A DNA stretch of 64,000 nt from Oleiagrimonas sp963821885 (GCA_963821885.1 CAWGFN010000003.1:186001-250000); one strand, 5' to 3'. Positions 53,037 to 61,919 are shown, counted from the stretch's first letter. Notes: generated from the letters alone by a model not told the origin. Translations and numbers: made by a program.

Positions 53037-56000
53037 GTGAATGAGCACCTTCCTCCGAAGGACTTGCACACACTTCTTGAGTTGATGCGAGAGGAGACCA
53101 CATGGGCAAACCGAGAGCACACACTCGGCAGCGTGGCGAAGGACAACGCTGAACTTGTCGCCGAGATCGCCGGTTTCGAGCGTGACGGCACGGTGGCTTT
53201 GCTCGCCAGCCTTCTCACTCTCGCCGCGCACCAGTCCGAGTGCCTCCGCTTCGAGCTTCTGGCCGCCCTCGCTCTCATCTACTGCAAGGGCCAACAGGTT
53301 GCCACGGTCGAAGATGCGCGACGCTGGCATGGTGCCATCGGCGCATCGAACAGTGTCAGTGGAGAGGATCCGGCAGAAGACGTGTTCGTCTCCCTTGTTG
53401 GAAATGCAAGGGGCGATTACCGCATATTGGAAGGGGTGTGGGAAGCCGCTGGTTTTTACACCCAGCTCATGACTGACATTGTCTCCGGCATGCCTGATAC
53501 CGGCCACTATCGCCCACTCAAACGCGCTGTACAGGCACTCCTTCGCCTCTCGGACGTTGTCTGTACCCGCTCCGATCTCCACCGTTTCGAGCCAGGCGGT
53601 GAAAATACCCCGGAGTCGCTTGAGACGGGCGGTCTTGATGCGACCGCGCTCCGCTCACGTGTCACGTTGACCAATCGCATTCTCCGTGCGGCGGGCATAG
53701 CGATCGCCGACCTTGCTCTTTTCTTCCTCGACCCGGGACAGATCAGTACGCTAGATGGTCAGACGCCTGGAGCTGGAACGCTTGAACAGCGGCCGCTGCT
53801 GCGCGCGAGGGACGGCATTGTGGTCGTGCTGCCCACCGCCCTTTCTATCGCTCTCCGCCACGCGGTAATAGCGTTCGCCAATCGAACTGGAGAGCTAAGC
53901 AACCTCGACGCGGCGTTAGCCAACGCCCATGCACGTACCTTCTTTGAAACGCCAGTCTTCGGCAATGGCGGACGTTTACGACTCTCCTGGCAGAGTCACA
54001 AGACGACCCGATCGGCGATTGTCGCCTCCTCGGTAGATGTCGGGCATCCCTTGATGCTCCAGTTCGTCCTGCCCTCCATGCGGCACCACCCAGCCACAGG
54101 TTTCAGCGGTATGGTTCGGCTCGATGAGAAGACTACGAACTTCCTTGACGCCAGCGCTGAAAAGACCGCCGCTGACCTCGCCAACCAGCCCGATTTCCAG
54201 CGCGGCATGGTCGTGCGCGTCGGTTGTGGCTGGGGTGCAGGCTTTGCCGGCACGGAGCCCCAATTGCCTGAAGGATGGCAGTTCGAATGGATGTCTAGCG
54301 CGGATTTTGTCCGCATAGGGTCGCTGTCTGAGATGTCCCCGCTTGCCTTCTGGCGTGTGCAGGATGCGGAAGAGGTGATTACGCGAGCCGGTGTGCAAAT
54401 CATCAACATAAACGGCATCCTCAATCTCCTTGGCTGGGTGCGCGCTAATGACGGCCACATGGTCCCCCACCACCAATTGCCAGAGGGGCGCATCACACCC
54501 GAGCACCCGCTTATGCTGCAGATCCCGACGAATATGCTCCGTGACGTGCGCATAGCGGCAGACACGGGATACGACCGGCACCGCACCCGAGACAACAGTG
54601 GAAAATGGCACAGGGTGATGCGACCTTCGGCGGAGGACTTCTTCCCGACCGAACGCGAAAGCAAATGCTACGCGTCCATAGACGAGCTCGACGTCCAACG
54701 TCTGACCTGTGTGTATGAAGGACAAAATAACCTTTGGGTGACGCTTGAAGCCCCCGGCATGCAAGATCACGCGCTCCTCATCGAACTTGCCAAGATGGTA
54801 CGCGCGTGGATTGGACGGGTTGGCGAGGCGCTTGAAACCTTTAGTGAGAGAACAACCAATAAGTCGGTGAAGGTCTACCTACATTTTGTAGGTGACGACG
54901 ACATCGACCGGTTCGAGAAAGAGGCAGTTCCCCGTGACCTGAATGCGTTCTGGCGACTCGAGCGTGTCCGTGAACAGGGGGCGCTTCGGGTTGTGCTTGA
55001 GGACGGGTACCTTGCTGGTTTCCGTGCGTCGGATAATCGAGCAGAACGCGCCCTTGTGCGTGCACTCGGCACCGCATTTGCCACCCTCCTCCGACTAGAT
55101 GCACCGGCCGACAAGGCAATTGCGGTCGAGCAGATGGCGGTCCCCAATGACACTGCGCGAAGCTTCCACCTCATGCAGACGTGCGACTTCAGTGACTATG
55201 TGCGCAACTCGCTGACCAGGCACCTTCTGACCATCGAGAACATCGAGTTGGGTGCAGCCCGGATTGAGCTAGGGTGGCGCGCTGTTGCCGCCGATGCACC
55301 AGCACGCTACGAAGGCAAGAAGGCGGTCGGGAGGCTCCTCAACGATGTGGTTGATGTGCTCCTCCGTGACCTGCAGGGCGAGCTATCCTGCTTTGATCGC
55401 AAGAAGACCCTCATGCGCCTTCTTGAAAACTGCGAGCGGGCACGTGGTGACGAGAACCACTGGCACCGCACGGCCGCTGCCGTCCTCGGCCTACATGCCG
55501 GAGAGGACGGTGTCGAGGCGACGATTGCCAATCAATTAGGGCGTTATGCCGGTGCGGCAGTGACTTCCCGGCTGGTCATCGAACTGGCTCTCTGCGCGTG
55601 CCCAACAAATGGCGATATTGAGCCCTCCGACATGGCGCTAGGTCGACTTCTTGCACGTGCGGCACTACTTTTTCGCATTGGTGGCATGTCGGATGCAGTG
55701 CGCTTCGGCGCGCTGCCGGCTGAGGTCGATATCTCCCCTCTCGGTGATCTTCTCTTCCGTGACGAGCTCGGGGAGATGGTGCTCGAACCCTTGCTGTCGA
55801 GAGCGACCAACGAGCGCTTCGAAGCGCATGCTGCACGGTTCGAGCGGCACTACGCGCAAACGGAGGGTGTGGCCGGCGGGGAGGACTGTGTGGACGATGT
55901 CAAGGTCGATAGCGACACCGAGACCTTCCTTGGTTTCTGGAAGGCGGAAATGGGCTTTACGCTCCATGACGGCCTCCGCTTCGTCAATGCACTCGAATCA

Positions 56001-56843
56001 ATCGGAATGGTGCAACACTCGGCGATTTTTACTATGAAATGGAGCCAACTGGTGGCTGCTGGCAAGTCGGCAGAGCTCGACGATGACGTCGCTAGCGCGT
56101 TCCTGGATCAATTCGTACTCAGCACGCGCCCAAATTGGGACGAGGTGCCGAACGGGTTTGACCTTTCCGACATCTATCCGTGGCGGTTTGGTCGGCGCTT
56201 GTCAGTTGCGGCCCGACCCTTGTTACGGATGGACGAAAGCCATGACCCGTTGATGATCGTAGCGCCCGGGCTCCTGCGCGCTTCCTTGCAGTACGTCTTT
56301 GATGGGGCATACACGGGGCGGCTCAAACGGGAGTTCTTTCGCACGGAAGGGATGCGGGACGACTGGCTGGGGGAAGCTCGGGAAGGACACACGTTCGAAA
56401 AGACCCTAGAAAGGGAGCTCTGTGAGGCGGGATGGACTGTTCGACGCGGCATTGGCTTTCCGGAAATCCTACGGCGAAAGCTGCCAACAGACCCAGGCGA
56501 CATCGATCTTCTCGCTTGGCGTCCGGACCGCAATCAGGTGCTTATAGTCGAATGCAAGGATCTTTCACTTGCCCGAAACTACTCAGAAATCGCCTCTCAG
56601 CTCTCCGAATACCAGGGCGATGACGTAAAGGGCAAACCAGACAAACTCAAGAAGCATCTGAAGCGCGTGACGCTCGCACGAGAGAACCTCGCTGACATGG
56701 CTCGATTCACGTCCGTGACCGATCCTGAGCTGGTGTCCTGGCTTGTCTTCAGTGGCGCGTCTCCAGTCGCTTACGCGCAGTCGCAGATTGCTGCACTGGA
56801 AGGTACCCGTGTCGGACGGCCAAACGACCTTCTTGAATTCTGA
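53037..56843 (+). CDS. Large uncharacterised protein with C-terminal PD-(D/E)XK nuclease domain
   Basis: Protein of 1268 residues, unrecognised over the first 1080. The GTG at 53037 has GGAG 6 nt upstream. There is no signal peptide and no convincing membrane helix, so it is probably cytoplasmic. The C-terminal 170 residues look like a restriction-type nuclease: Glu1121 in T-F-E-K-T-L-E-R-E-L, then G-W-T-V, then Asp1155/Asp1157 in P-G-D-I-D-L-L, then Glu1172-x-Lys1174 in L-I-V-E-C-K-D-L, an intact catalytic set. Codon usage is visibly less GC-rich than in the flanks, pointing to recent acquisition. Stand-alone location, size and nuclease tail fit an anti-phage or anti-plasmid protein, but no known defence family was recognised. 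Confidence 0.75.
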   Translation: MNEHLPPKDLHTLLELMREETTWANREHTLGSVAKDNAELVAEIAGFERDGTVALLASLLTLAAHQSECLRFELLAALALIYCKGQQVATVEDARRWHGAIGASNSVSGEDPAEDVFVSLVGNARGDYRILEGVWEAAGFYTQLMTDIVSGMPDTGHYRPLKRAVQALLRLSDVVCTRSDLHRFEPGGENTPESLETGGLDATALRSRVTLTNRILRAAGIAIADLALFFLDPGQISTLDGQTPGAGTLEQRPLLRARDGIVVVLPTALSIALRHAVIAFANRTGELSNLDAALANAHARTFFETPVFGNGGRLRLSWQSHKTTRSAIVASSVDVGHPLMLQFVLPSMRHHPATGFSGMVRLDEKTTNFLDASAEKTAADLANQPDFQRGMVVRVGCGWGAGFAGTEPQLPEGWQFEWMSSADFVRIGSLSEMSPLAFWRVQDAEEVITRAGVQIININGILNLLGWVRANDGHMVPHHQLPEGRITPEHPLMLQIPTNMLRDVRIAADTGYDRHRTRDNSGKWHRVMRPSAEDFFPTERESKCYASIDELDVQRLTCVYEGQNNLWVTLEAPGMQDHALLIELAKMVRAWIGRVGEALETFSERTTNKSVKVYLHFVGDDDIDRFEKEAVPRDLNAFWRLERVREQGALRVVLEDGYLAGFRASDNRAERALVRALGTAFATLLRLDAPADKAIAVEQMAVPNDTARSFHLMQTCDFSDYVRNSLTRHLLTIENIELGAARIELGWRAVAADAPARYEGKKAVGRLLNDVVDVLLRDLQGELSCFDRKKTLMRLLENCERARGDENHWHRTAAAVLGLHAGEDGVEATIANQLGRYAGAAVTSRLVIELALCACPTNGDIEPSDMALGRLLARAALLFRIGGMSDAVRFGALPAEVDISPLGDLLFRDELGEMVLEPLLSRATNERFEAHAARFERHYAQTEGVAGGEDCVDDVKVDSDTETFLGFWKAEMGFTLHDGLRFVNALESIGMVQHSAIFTMKWSQLVAAGKSAELDDDVASAFLDQFVLSTRPNWDEVPNGFDLSDIYPWRFGRRLSVAARPLLRMDESHDPLMIVAPGLLRASLQYVFDGAYTGRLKREFFRTEGMRDDWLGEAREGHTFEKTLERELCEAGWTVRRGIGFPEILRRKLPTDPGDIDLLAWRPDRNQVLIVECKDLSLARNYSEIASQLSEYQGDDVKGKPDKLKKHLKRVTLARENLADMARFTSVTDPELVSWLVFSGASPVAYAQSQIAALEGTRVGRPNDLLEF

Positions 56844-57058
56844 TGGAAGGTAAATAGCGTCACTTTCAACGTGACTCTCGACGTAGGAACGTTCGAGGTG
56901 GAAGTCTGCGCGGTCGTCGATGACGTAATCAACATCCCTCTTCCTTCTGGAGCGTCTGCTTAGGGTCGGCTCCGGCCTATCGGTACATCTCTGCCACCGA
57001 CTATGACCGCAAGGGCAGCCCACGGCCAGCAGCGGTCGTTCAACACCAGTGTTAGCCG
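56844..57058. other. Gap with possible remnant of a small gene
   Basis: In the same frame as the preceding gene, directly after its stop, the reading V-T-F-N-V-T-L-D-V-G-T-F-E-V-E-V followed by a stop at 56961-56963 looks protein-like and resembles small phage-type proteins. It lacks a start codon except GTG at 56871. It may be a vestige. The rest of the gap shows nothing recognisable. Confidence 0.25.
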
Positions 57059-57595
57059 TCATATCGTATCGCCTGACAAGACAATCACATCGTACCCTTC
57101 ATGCAGTTCACACTCGTGGAGCAGGCGCTTCCAATCGCCCTCCGGGAGCAACCGCTTTGTCTCGTAGATTACGTAAAGAAGGTTCTTCCATTGCCTTGAA
57201 CGGTATCCACTTGCATCCGCAAGAATTTCATCAGCTATCCGTTTCGCTTCTTTTTTGGTCTTGGCAAATTTGTATTCGATCAGCGTTTTCAGGGAGGCAA
57301 TCCCGGTGTCAGGCTCGAAATTCTTTATAGGTTTTGTAAGTGCAGGCTTTCGTTTCAAATCCGGGTAGTAGCACTTCAGGATAGCCTCAATTCTCACATG
57401 AACATCGTTTTCGTTTGCAGGAGGAGAATTGTAAATTTCATCATCGCAAAGCGCGTAAACGCTCCTTTGAACGATTTCCCGTAACTCTTTATTTACCCGC
57501 TCCCCAGCTTCGTTGGTTGGGCAGATAGCTTCAATTGCCAACACAAAGGGGCGCAGTTTTTCCGCCCATACTAGATACGGCTCTTCTGGCCCCAT
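57059..57595 (-). CDS. Putative PD-(D/E)XK (DpnII/MboI-like) nuclease protein
   Basis: A protein of 178 residues (214 if the ATG at 57703 is used). The middle reads P-D-T-G-I-A-S-L-K-T-L-I-E-Y-K-F-A-K-T-K-K-E-A-K-R-I-A-D-E-I-L-A-D, which matches the arrangement D...E-x-K plus following helix of restriction-type nucleases, close to the DpnII/MboI-like group. L-L-Y-V-I-Y-E-T-K then resembles the next core strand. The body is A/T-rich compared with umuC upstream. The first 36 codons of the longer frame are GC-rich and contain a segment resembling a dispersed insertion end, so the later start is preferred. It lies on the same strand, downstream of umuC. Confidence 0.55.
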   Translation of the reverse strand: MGPEEPYLVWAEKLRPFVLAIEAICPTNEAGERVNKELREIVQRSVYALCDDEIYNSPPANENDVHVRIEAILKCYYPDLKRKPALTKPIKNFEPDTGIASLKTLIEYKFAKTKKEAKRIADEILADASGYRSRQWKNLLYVIYETKRLLPEGDWKRLLHECELHEGYDVIVLSGDTI

Positions 57596-57627
57596 CTCGC
57601 TATTTGAGATTCCATCCGCGGCAATAA

Positions 57628-57646
57628 GGGGACGGAGGGAATTAAG
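57628..57646. repeat. Possible end of an inserted element
   Basis: GGGGACGGAGGGAATTAAG resembles short sequences I associate with REP-associated transposase loci in many Proteobacteria. It lies at the boundary between A/T-richer and GC-rich DNA. No transposase gene is present in the window. Confidence 0.25.
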
Positions 57647-57712
57647 TTCCTCTCGACCGTCAGCTTCGGGTCGTAACCGGCCACGATGCTGCATGGCTTG
57701 CACCCGCCACGC

Positions 57713-59020
57713 CTAGCTCACGCGCAACACCTCGTCCCAGCAGGTGGTGTACAGCGGGCTCATCATGCCGCGTTGCATTCGCCAGCGGCGGTCGGTCTGG
57801 ACGCCGGCGTGGCCGATGTCGAGGGAACCGCGGCCCCAGCGGTGGTTGGCCTGGTCGAGGATGGTCATCAGACGCTCGCGGCGATGGTCGCGTTCGGGGG
57901 GTGGGGCGTCGAACAGGGTGCCCTGCGCGTGGGTCCTGGGGCGCAGGTCGTCGAGCATCACGCCGGCCTTCACGTAGCGATGGTTGTCGCGCCAGATGCT
58001 GCGCAGCACGGCGCTCGCCCAGGCGGCCAGGGTGGCGGTGTCGTCGGTGGCCACGGGCAGGCGGATGCTGCGGACGGGGGCGTACTGGGCGTCCTGCGGG
58101 CGGAAGCGGTTGGTCTCGATCCACACGCCGATGCGGCCGGCGATGGCGCCTTGACGGCGCAATTTCTCGGCGGCGCGGGCGGCGTGCACGTGGATCGGTT
58201 CGCGCAGTTCCTCGACGCTGTACAGCGGGGCGCCGAAGGAGCGCGAGGCGATGATCTGCTGCTTCGGCGGCGGTTCGGTCTCCCAGGCCAGGCAGGGCAC
58301 GCCCTGCAGCTCGCTGACGGTGCGCTCGACGACCACGTTGAAGCGCTCGCGGATGCGCCGGGCGTCGCAGCGCCTGAGGTCGGCGGCGGTGGCGATGCCG
58401 GCGCCGACCAGCGCGCCGGACAGCTTGCGCCCGATGCCCCAGACATCGCCGACCGGCACCTCGGCCAGGACCCGCTCCAGCGCCCTCTCGCCCAGCGCGG
58501 TCAGGTCGCACACGCCGTTCCAGTGCGGCTGCTTCTTGGCGCAGCGGTTGGCCAGCTTGGCCAGGGTCTTGGTCTGTCCGAAGCCCACGCACACGGGCAG
58601 ACCGGTCCAGCGTTTCACCCGCTCGCGGATGGCGTGGCCGGTGCCGACGGTGTCGACCGGGTGGTGGGTGAAGTCCAGGAAGCACTCATCGATGGAGTAC
58701 TGCTCCACGTCCTGCGGGGCGACGAACTGCGCCAGCACGGCCATGAAGCGGGCCGACATGTCGCCGTACAGCGTGTAGTTGCTGGAAAAGGCGATGACCG
58801 GCCAGCGTTTCTTGCGGGCCTGGTCGCGCAGCTGGAACCATGGCTGCCCCATGGGGATGCCCAGCGCCTTGGCCTCGGCGCTGCGGGCGACCACGCAGCC
58901 GTCGTTGTTGGACAGCACCACGACGGCGGTGCCCTCGCCCAGGTCGGGCCGGAAGACGCGCTCGGCCGAGCAGTAGAAGCTGTTCGCATCCACCAGGGCC
59001 ATGCGGCGTGGCGCGGACAT
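57713..59020 (-). CDS. umuC: Error-prone DNA polymerase V subunit UmuC
   Basis: Y-family polymerase for translesion synthesis, active with processed UmuD. The 435-residue product has the catalytic motifs A-L-V-D-A-N-S-F-Y-C-S at the start and Y-S-I-D-E-C-F-L-D near residue 108 (the D-E metal pair), then the H-h-H fingers (V-G-D-V-W-G-I-G-R-K-L) and little-finger domain. Its ATG overlaps the umuD stop by one base (TGATG), ensuring coupled expression. Not interrupted. Confidence 0.95.
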   Translation of the reverse strand: MSAPRRMALVDANSFYCSAERVFRPDLGEGTAVVVLSNNDGCVVARSAEAKALGIPMGQPWFQLRDQARKKRWPVIAFSSNYTLYGDMSARFMAVLAQFVAPQDVEQYSIDECFLDFTHHPVDTVGTGHAIRERVKRWTGLPVCVGFGQTKTLAKLANRCAKKQPHWNGVCDLTALGERALERVLAEVPVGDVWGIGRKLSGALVGAGIATAADLRRCDARRIRERFNVVVERTVSELQGVPCLAWETEPPPKQQIIASRSFGAPLYSVEELREPIHVHAARAAEKLRRQGAIAGRIGVWIETNRFRPQDAQYAPVRSIRLPVATDDTATLAAWASAVLRSIWRDNHRYVKAGVMLDDLRPRTHAQGTLFDAPPPERDHRRERLMTILDQANHRWGRGSLDIGHAGVQTDRRWRMQRGMMSPLYTTCWDEVLRVS

Positions 59021-59412
59021 CAGCCACCCCGCTTGAACGTGCGCATGGAGCTGACGACCACGCCCCAGATCTCCAGCGTGTCGCCGTCGTCGAGAATCCG
59101 CGGCTTGAAGTGCGGGTTGTCCGGCAGCAGGGCCAGCTTGCCGCCGACCTCGCCCAGGCGCTTGATGGTGTATTCGCTGTCGATGTTGGCGACCACGATG
59201 TCGCCTTTCCTGGCGTCCAGCGCGCGGTCGACCACCACCCGGTCGCCGTCGTGGATGCCGGCGCCCATCATCGACCAGCCCGACACCCGGAGCACGAAGG
59301 TCGCCGCCTCGTGTCCCTCGATGGTCAGCGCCTTGTTGAGGTCGATGGTGTCCTCCAGGTAGTCGTCCGCCGGGCTCGGGAAGCCGGCCGGCACCTGGTG
59401 CGCGAAGGCCAT
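59020..59412 (-). CDS. umuD: UmuD-type S24 peptidase, N-terminus in a shifted frame
   Basis: Self-cleaving S24 protein that becomes UmuD' and activates UmuC. Present are the cleavage site region V-P-A-G-F-P-S-P-A-D-D-Y (cleavage A-G), the nucleophile in S-G-W-S-M-M-G-A-G, and the general-base Lys in Y-T-I-K-R-L. As sequenced the frame starts at ATG 59412, giving 130 residues and only nine before the cleavage site. Directly upstream in another frame (ATG at 59605) lies the N-terminal module typical of long UmuD variants of this order (G-G-A-R-P-G-A-G-R-K...V-R-V-P-Q-S-Q-V). The two parts are joined by one extra base near 59445, so the real gene probably spans 59020-59605. Confidence 0.85.
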   Translation of the reverse strand: MAFAHQVPAGFPSPADDYLEDTIDLNKALTIEGHEAATFVLRVSGWSMMGAGIHDGDRVVVDRALDARKGDIVVANIDSEYTIKRLGEVGGKLALLPDNPHFKPRILDDGDTLEIWGVVVSSMRTFKRGG

Positions 59413-59605
59413 CAGCGACAGCTCCGACGGCGCGAGCGGCCATCGGCACGGGGTCCTCGGCCCGGGTGGGCTGGCGGTAGGCGTCCAGGTAGGCGACCAC
59501 GGCGGGCACCTGGCTCTGCGGCACGCGGACCCGGCGGGTGGGTTCGTCGAAGCTCGGTTTGCGGCCGGCGCCCGGGCGGGCGCCGCCGTGGGATGGGGTG
59601 GTCAT
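59413..59605 (-). other. N-terminal part of umuD in a different frame
   Basis: The frame from ATG 59605 reads M-T-T-P-S-H-G-G-A-R-P-G-A-G-R-K, then R-V-R-V-P-Q-S-Q-V-P-A-V-V-A-Y-L-D-A-Y-R. This basic module precedes the peptidase in long UmuD proteins. It merges with the main umuD frame after a single-base shift around 59440-59455. Confidence 0.65.
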
Positions 59606-59611
59606 GGGGCG

Positions 59612-59639
59612 ATCTTGAAAGTGGACCGGAAATCAAGAT
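59612..59639. promoter_or_regulatory. Inverted repeat upstream of umuDC, candidate operator
   Basis: ATCTTGA-N14-TCAAGAT, perfect arms of 7 bp, lies 7 bp upstream of the long umuD start. It does not match the E. coli CTGT-N8-ACAG LexA box nor the TTAG-N-TACTA form known from Xanthomonas. It could be a site for a different SOS repressor. Confidence 0.4.
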
Positions 59640-59713
59640 TACAACCGCGCCGTCTCACCCGTCGAGAGGCATCCGGGGGAGCGTCGAATGACAAGGCGGC
59701 ACGCGCCGAGGGA

Positions 59714-59735
59714 GGGGCCAGGTCGACCTGGCCCC
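59714..59735. terminator. Perfect 22-bp palindrome after the CXXCH protein gene
   Basis: Stem GGGGCCAGG / CCTGGCCCC with a TCGA loop, 28 bp beyond the stop at 59763. Probably a 3'-end hairpin; no T tract on either strand. Confidence 0.45.
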
Positions 59736-59762
59736 AGGCATCAAGCCACGCGCCAGCCCGCC

Positions 59763-61499
59763 TCACCGGCCCTTCTGAAGGTACCGCACCGCCTTGTTGA
59801 AGATGAACGGGTCGGTGGTGCCGGCGGTGTCGGGGGTGGTGTCGCGGCCACCGCTGAGGATGAAGCTGAAGTCCGAGCCGCCCACCTGCGCGTTGCCGTG
59901 GCAGCCCATGCAGCCGCCCATGTTGTAGGTGTGCCCGGCGTGGGCGACGTTGTGGAAGGCGCTGCCGTCGAGGTTGAAGTCGGTGATGGTGTTGGACAGG
60001 GTGCCGCCTTCGGTGGGGCCCAGCTGCGGGTTGTAGGAATAGAACTTGCCGCTGAAGACCTGCAGGTCGTAGTCGGTCTCGATGGTGCTGTTGGCCTGGT
60101 AGTAGGTGGCGGCGTCGGCGCCGGTGTAGGTCCGGCCCGGGGTCGGCTTGTTGATCGGCCTGGCCTGCACGTTGACCAGCTTGTAGTACGCCCAGGGCGA
60201 TTTGCCGTGGGTGAGGGGGAAGTACCGCTTCAGGTAGCTGGCGATCGCCGCGTGCGCTTCGGCGTTGACGGCGATGATGGCCGGCGGGATGGCGTGGATG
60301 CGGCGGTTCACCTTGATGGTGCCGGTGACCAGCCCGGTGTTGGGCGTGTTCGAGTAGTTGAGCTGCTTGCCGGCGTCGCCGAATTCAGCCTCGGTGAAGG
60401 TGAACGACTGCGGCGCGCTGGCGGTGGCGTTGATCGAGGCCACGGCCGGCGTCAGCGGCGAGGAGGCGGCGGTGCCGACCATGTTGCCGTTGACGTCCTC
60501 CACCGGCTTGCCGCTGGCGTCGAGGATGTTGTCGGCCTGCTCGAAGGTGGCGAAGATGAAGTACGGCGCCGAGGGCGTCTTCTGGATGATGTGCAGGCCG
60601 ACCAGCGCCAGCGTCTCGTCCACCGGGATGATGTGGGTCACCTTGCCGACGGTGTTCTTCGCGTAGTAGCGCACCCGGGTGGTGTAGAAGCGGCTCGCGT
60701 CCTCGTTCGGGCCCAGGCGCCGCCACGCGGCCTTCAGCTCGATGGTGCCGTAGGGGAAGCTGACCATGGACGTCGAGCCGGGCGCCGGATCCTGGTGGTG
60801 CATGCCGATGTAGGTCTTGGTCGCCTGGATGGCCGTGGCGGAGTTCGTGAGCGTCCACCAGCCCTTGGGGCACACGTAGTCGAAGTCCACGCGGTTGGCC
60901 TTGGCCAGGAACAGGATCTCGTTGTTCAGCGGCATGGACGTGCCGTTGGCCACGCCGGCGAAGATGTGGTCCAGGCCGATCTGGCTGTTCTCGTCGGCGT
61001 TGATCCACGGCGGATTGGGGCCCGAGGGCGTGACGTTGGCGCTGGGCGCGTAGGTGTATTGCGGCGCGGCGTCGTAGTTGCAGCGGTACGGCGGCGTGCC
61101 GGCTGTGTTGGCGGTGGTGCCCGCCGGCATGCCGGCGCCGGGGAAGATCTCCACCTTGTTGCGGTAGGTGTGCCAGGCCAGCGGACCGCTGTAGCTGGGG
61201 TCGCCGAAGTGCCGGCTGGCGTCCGCCGTGTCGCGCGTGCCCGGCGCGCCGGTCTGCGGCACGGCCGGCCAGTTCAGCGCGATGAACTCCTCCCAGGCGA
61301 ACGCGGCCGCCTGGCTCAGCGAGGCCTTGCCGGCGCCGCCGGGGATGTCGCCGGGCACGGTGGGGCTGATCCGGATCGACAGGGGCGCCGGGATCGCCGC
61401 CTTGGCGGCGCGGTGCCTGGCCTGGGCCGCGGGCATGGCCAGCAGGGCGCCGAGCGCGGCCGTGACGGCGACGTGACGGAACGTGGTGCGGATCTTCAT
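59763..61499 (-). CDS. Exported protein with one CXXCH heme motif
   Basis: Periplasmic or secreted protein of 578 residues. A signal peptide (V-A-V-T-A-A-L-G-A-L-L-A-M-P-A-A-Q-A) is followed by a long domain with W-E-E-F-I-A-L-N-W-P-A near residue 65, similar to a family of uncharacterised cytochrome-c-like proteins. A single C530-M-G-C533-H534 near the C-terminus should bind one c-type heme. The region A-H-A-G-H-T-Y-N-M-G-G just before it may supply the distal ligand. The substrate and electron partner are unknown. AGGA lies about 13 nt before the ATG. It is divergent from the FMN riboswitch and ribE. Confidence 0.75.
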   Translation of the reverse strand: MKIRTTFRHVAVTAALGALLAMPAAQARHRAAKAAIPAPLSIRISPTVPGDIPGGAGKASLSQAAAFAWEEFIALNWPAVPQTGAPGTRDTADASRHFGDPSYSGPLAWHTYRNKVEIFPGAGMPAGTTANTAGTPPYRCNYDAAPQYTYAPSANVTPSGPNPPWINADENSQIGLDHIFAGVANGTSMPLNNEILFLAKANRVDFDYVCPKGWWTLTNSATAIQATKTYIGMHHQDPAPGSTSMVSFPYGTIELKAAWRRLGPNEDASRFYTTRVRYYAKNTVGKVTHIIPVDETLALVGLHIIQKTPSAPYFIFATFEQADNILDASGKPVEDVNGNMVGTAASSPLTPAVASINATASAPQSFTFTEAEFGDAGKQLNYSNTPNTGLVTGTIKVNRRIHAIPPAIIAVNAEAHAAIASYLKRYFPLTHGKSPWAYYKLVNVQARPINKPTPGRTYTGADAATYYQANSTIETDYDLQVFSGKFYSYNPQLGPTEGGTLSNTITDFNLDGSAFHNVAHAGHTYNMGGCMGCHGNAQVGGSDFSFILSGGRDTTPDTAGTTDPFIFNKAVRYLQKGR

Positions 61500-61771
61500 G
61501 ACGTGGGTCCTCGTCCTTGGGAGACATCGGTGGTGATGCGGCGTCCATGCGGTTCGCTCGATTGAACCGCGCATGCGCCGTGATGCGGCGTTCAGCAGGT
61601 ACGGAAACCTGAAGCGTGTCCGTGGCGTGGCCGATAACTTTGCATGAACGCCCCGCGGCGGCTGGGCAATTCCGGAAGAACCACGATCCGGGCTCCGGCG
61701 CGGGGTCCGGTCACCGTGCCGGGCGTAGTGGTGGTATCCTGCGCGGGCCGGCTTGCCGGCATTCAAGCAAC

Positions 61772-61912
61772 GTCTTCAGGGCGGGGTGAAAGTCCCCACC
61801 GGCGGTAGGTCCCTCGGGACAAGCCCGCGAGCGCTCACGGGATTTCGTGAGGTCAGCAGATCCGGTCCAAGTCCGGAGCCGACGGTCACAGTCCGGATGA
61901 AAGAAGACGGCC
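61772..61912 (+). ncRNA. FMN riboswitch (RFN element)
   Basis: The conserved RFN core is clear: GGGGTGAAAGTCCCCACCGG, then GGTC...GAGCGCTCACGGGATTT-type variable arm, GGTCAGCAGATCCGGT, GAGCCGACGGT, and AGTCCGGATGAAAGAAGA. It binds flavin mononucleotide and lowers expression of downstream genes. It is followed by a terminator-like hairpin. ribE starts 133 bp downstream. Confidence 0.96.
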
Positions 61913-61919
61913 ACGCCAT

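Noticed and set aside
56583..57062. 159-codon minus-strand frame over the end of the large nuclease gene
   Set aside because: Overlaps the catalytic domain coding region on the other strand and shows no protein-like features.
59606..59660. Classical LexA box upstream of umuDC
   Set aside because: Neither CTGT-N8-ACAG nor a TTAG...TACTA form is present; only the ATCTTGA palindrome is.
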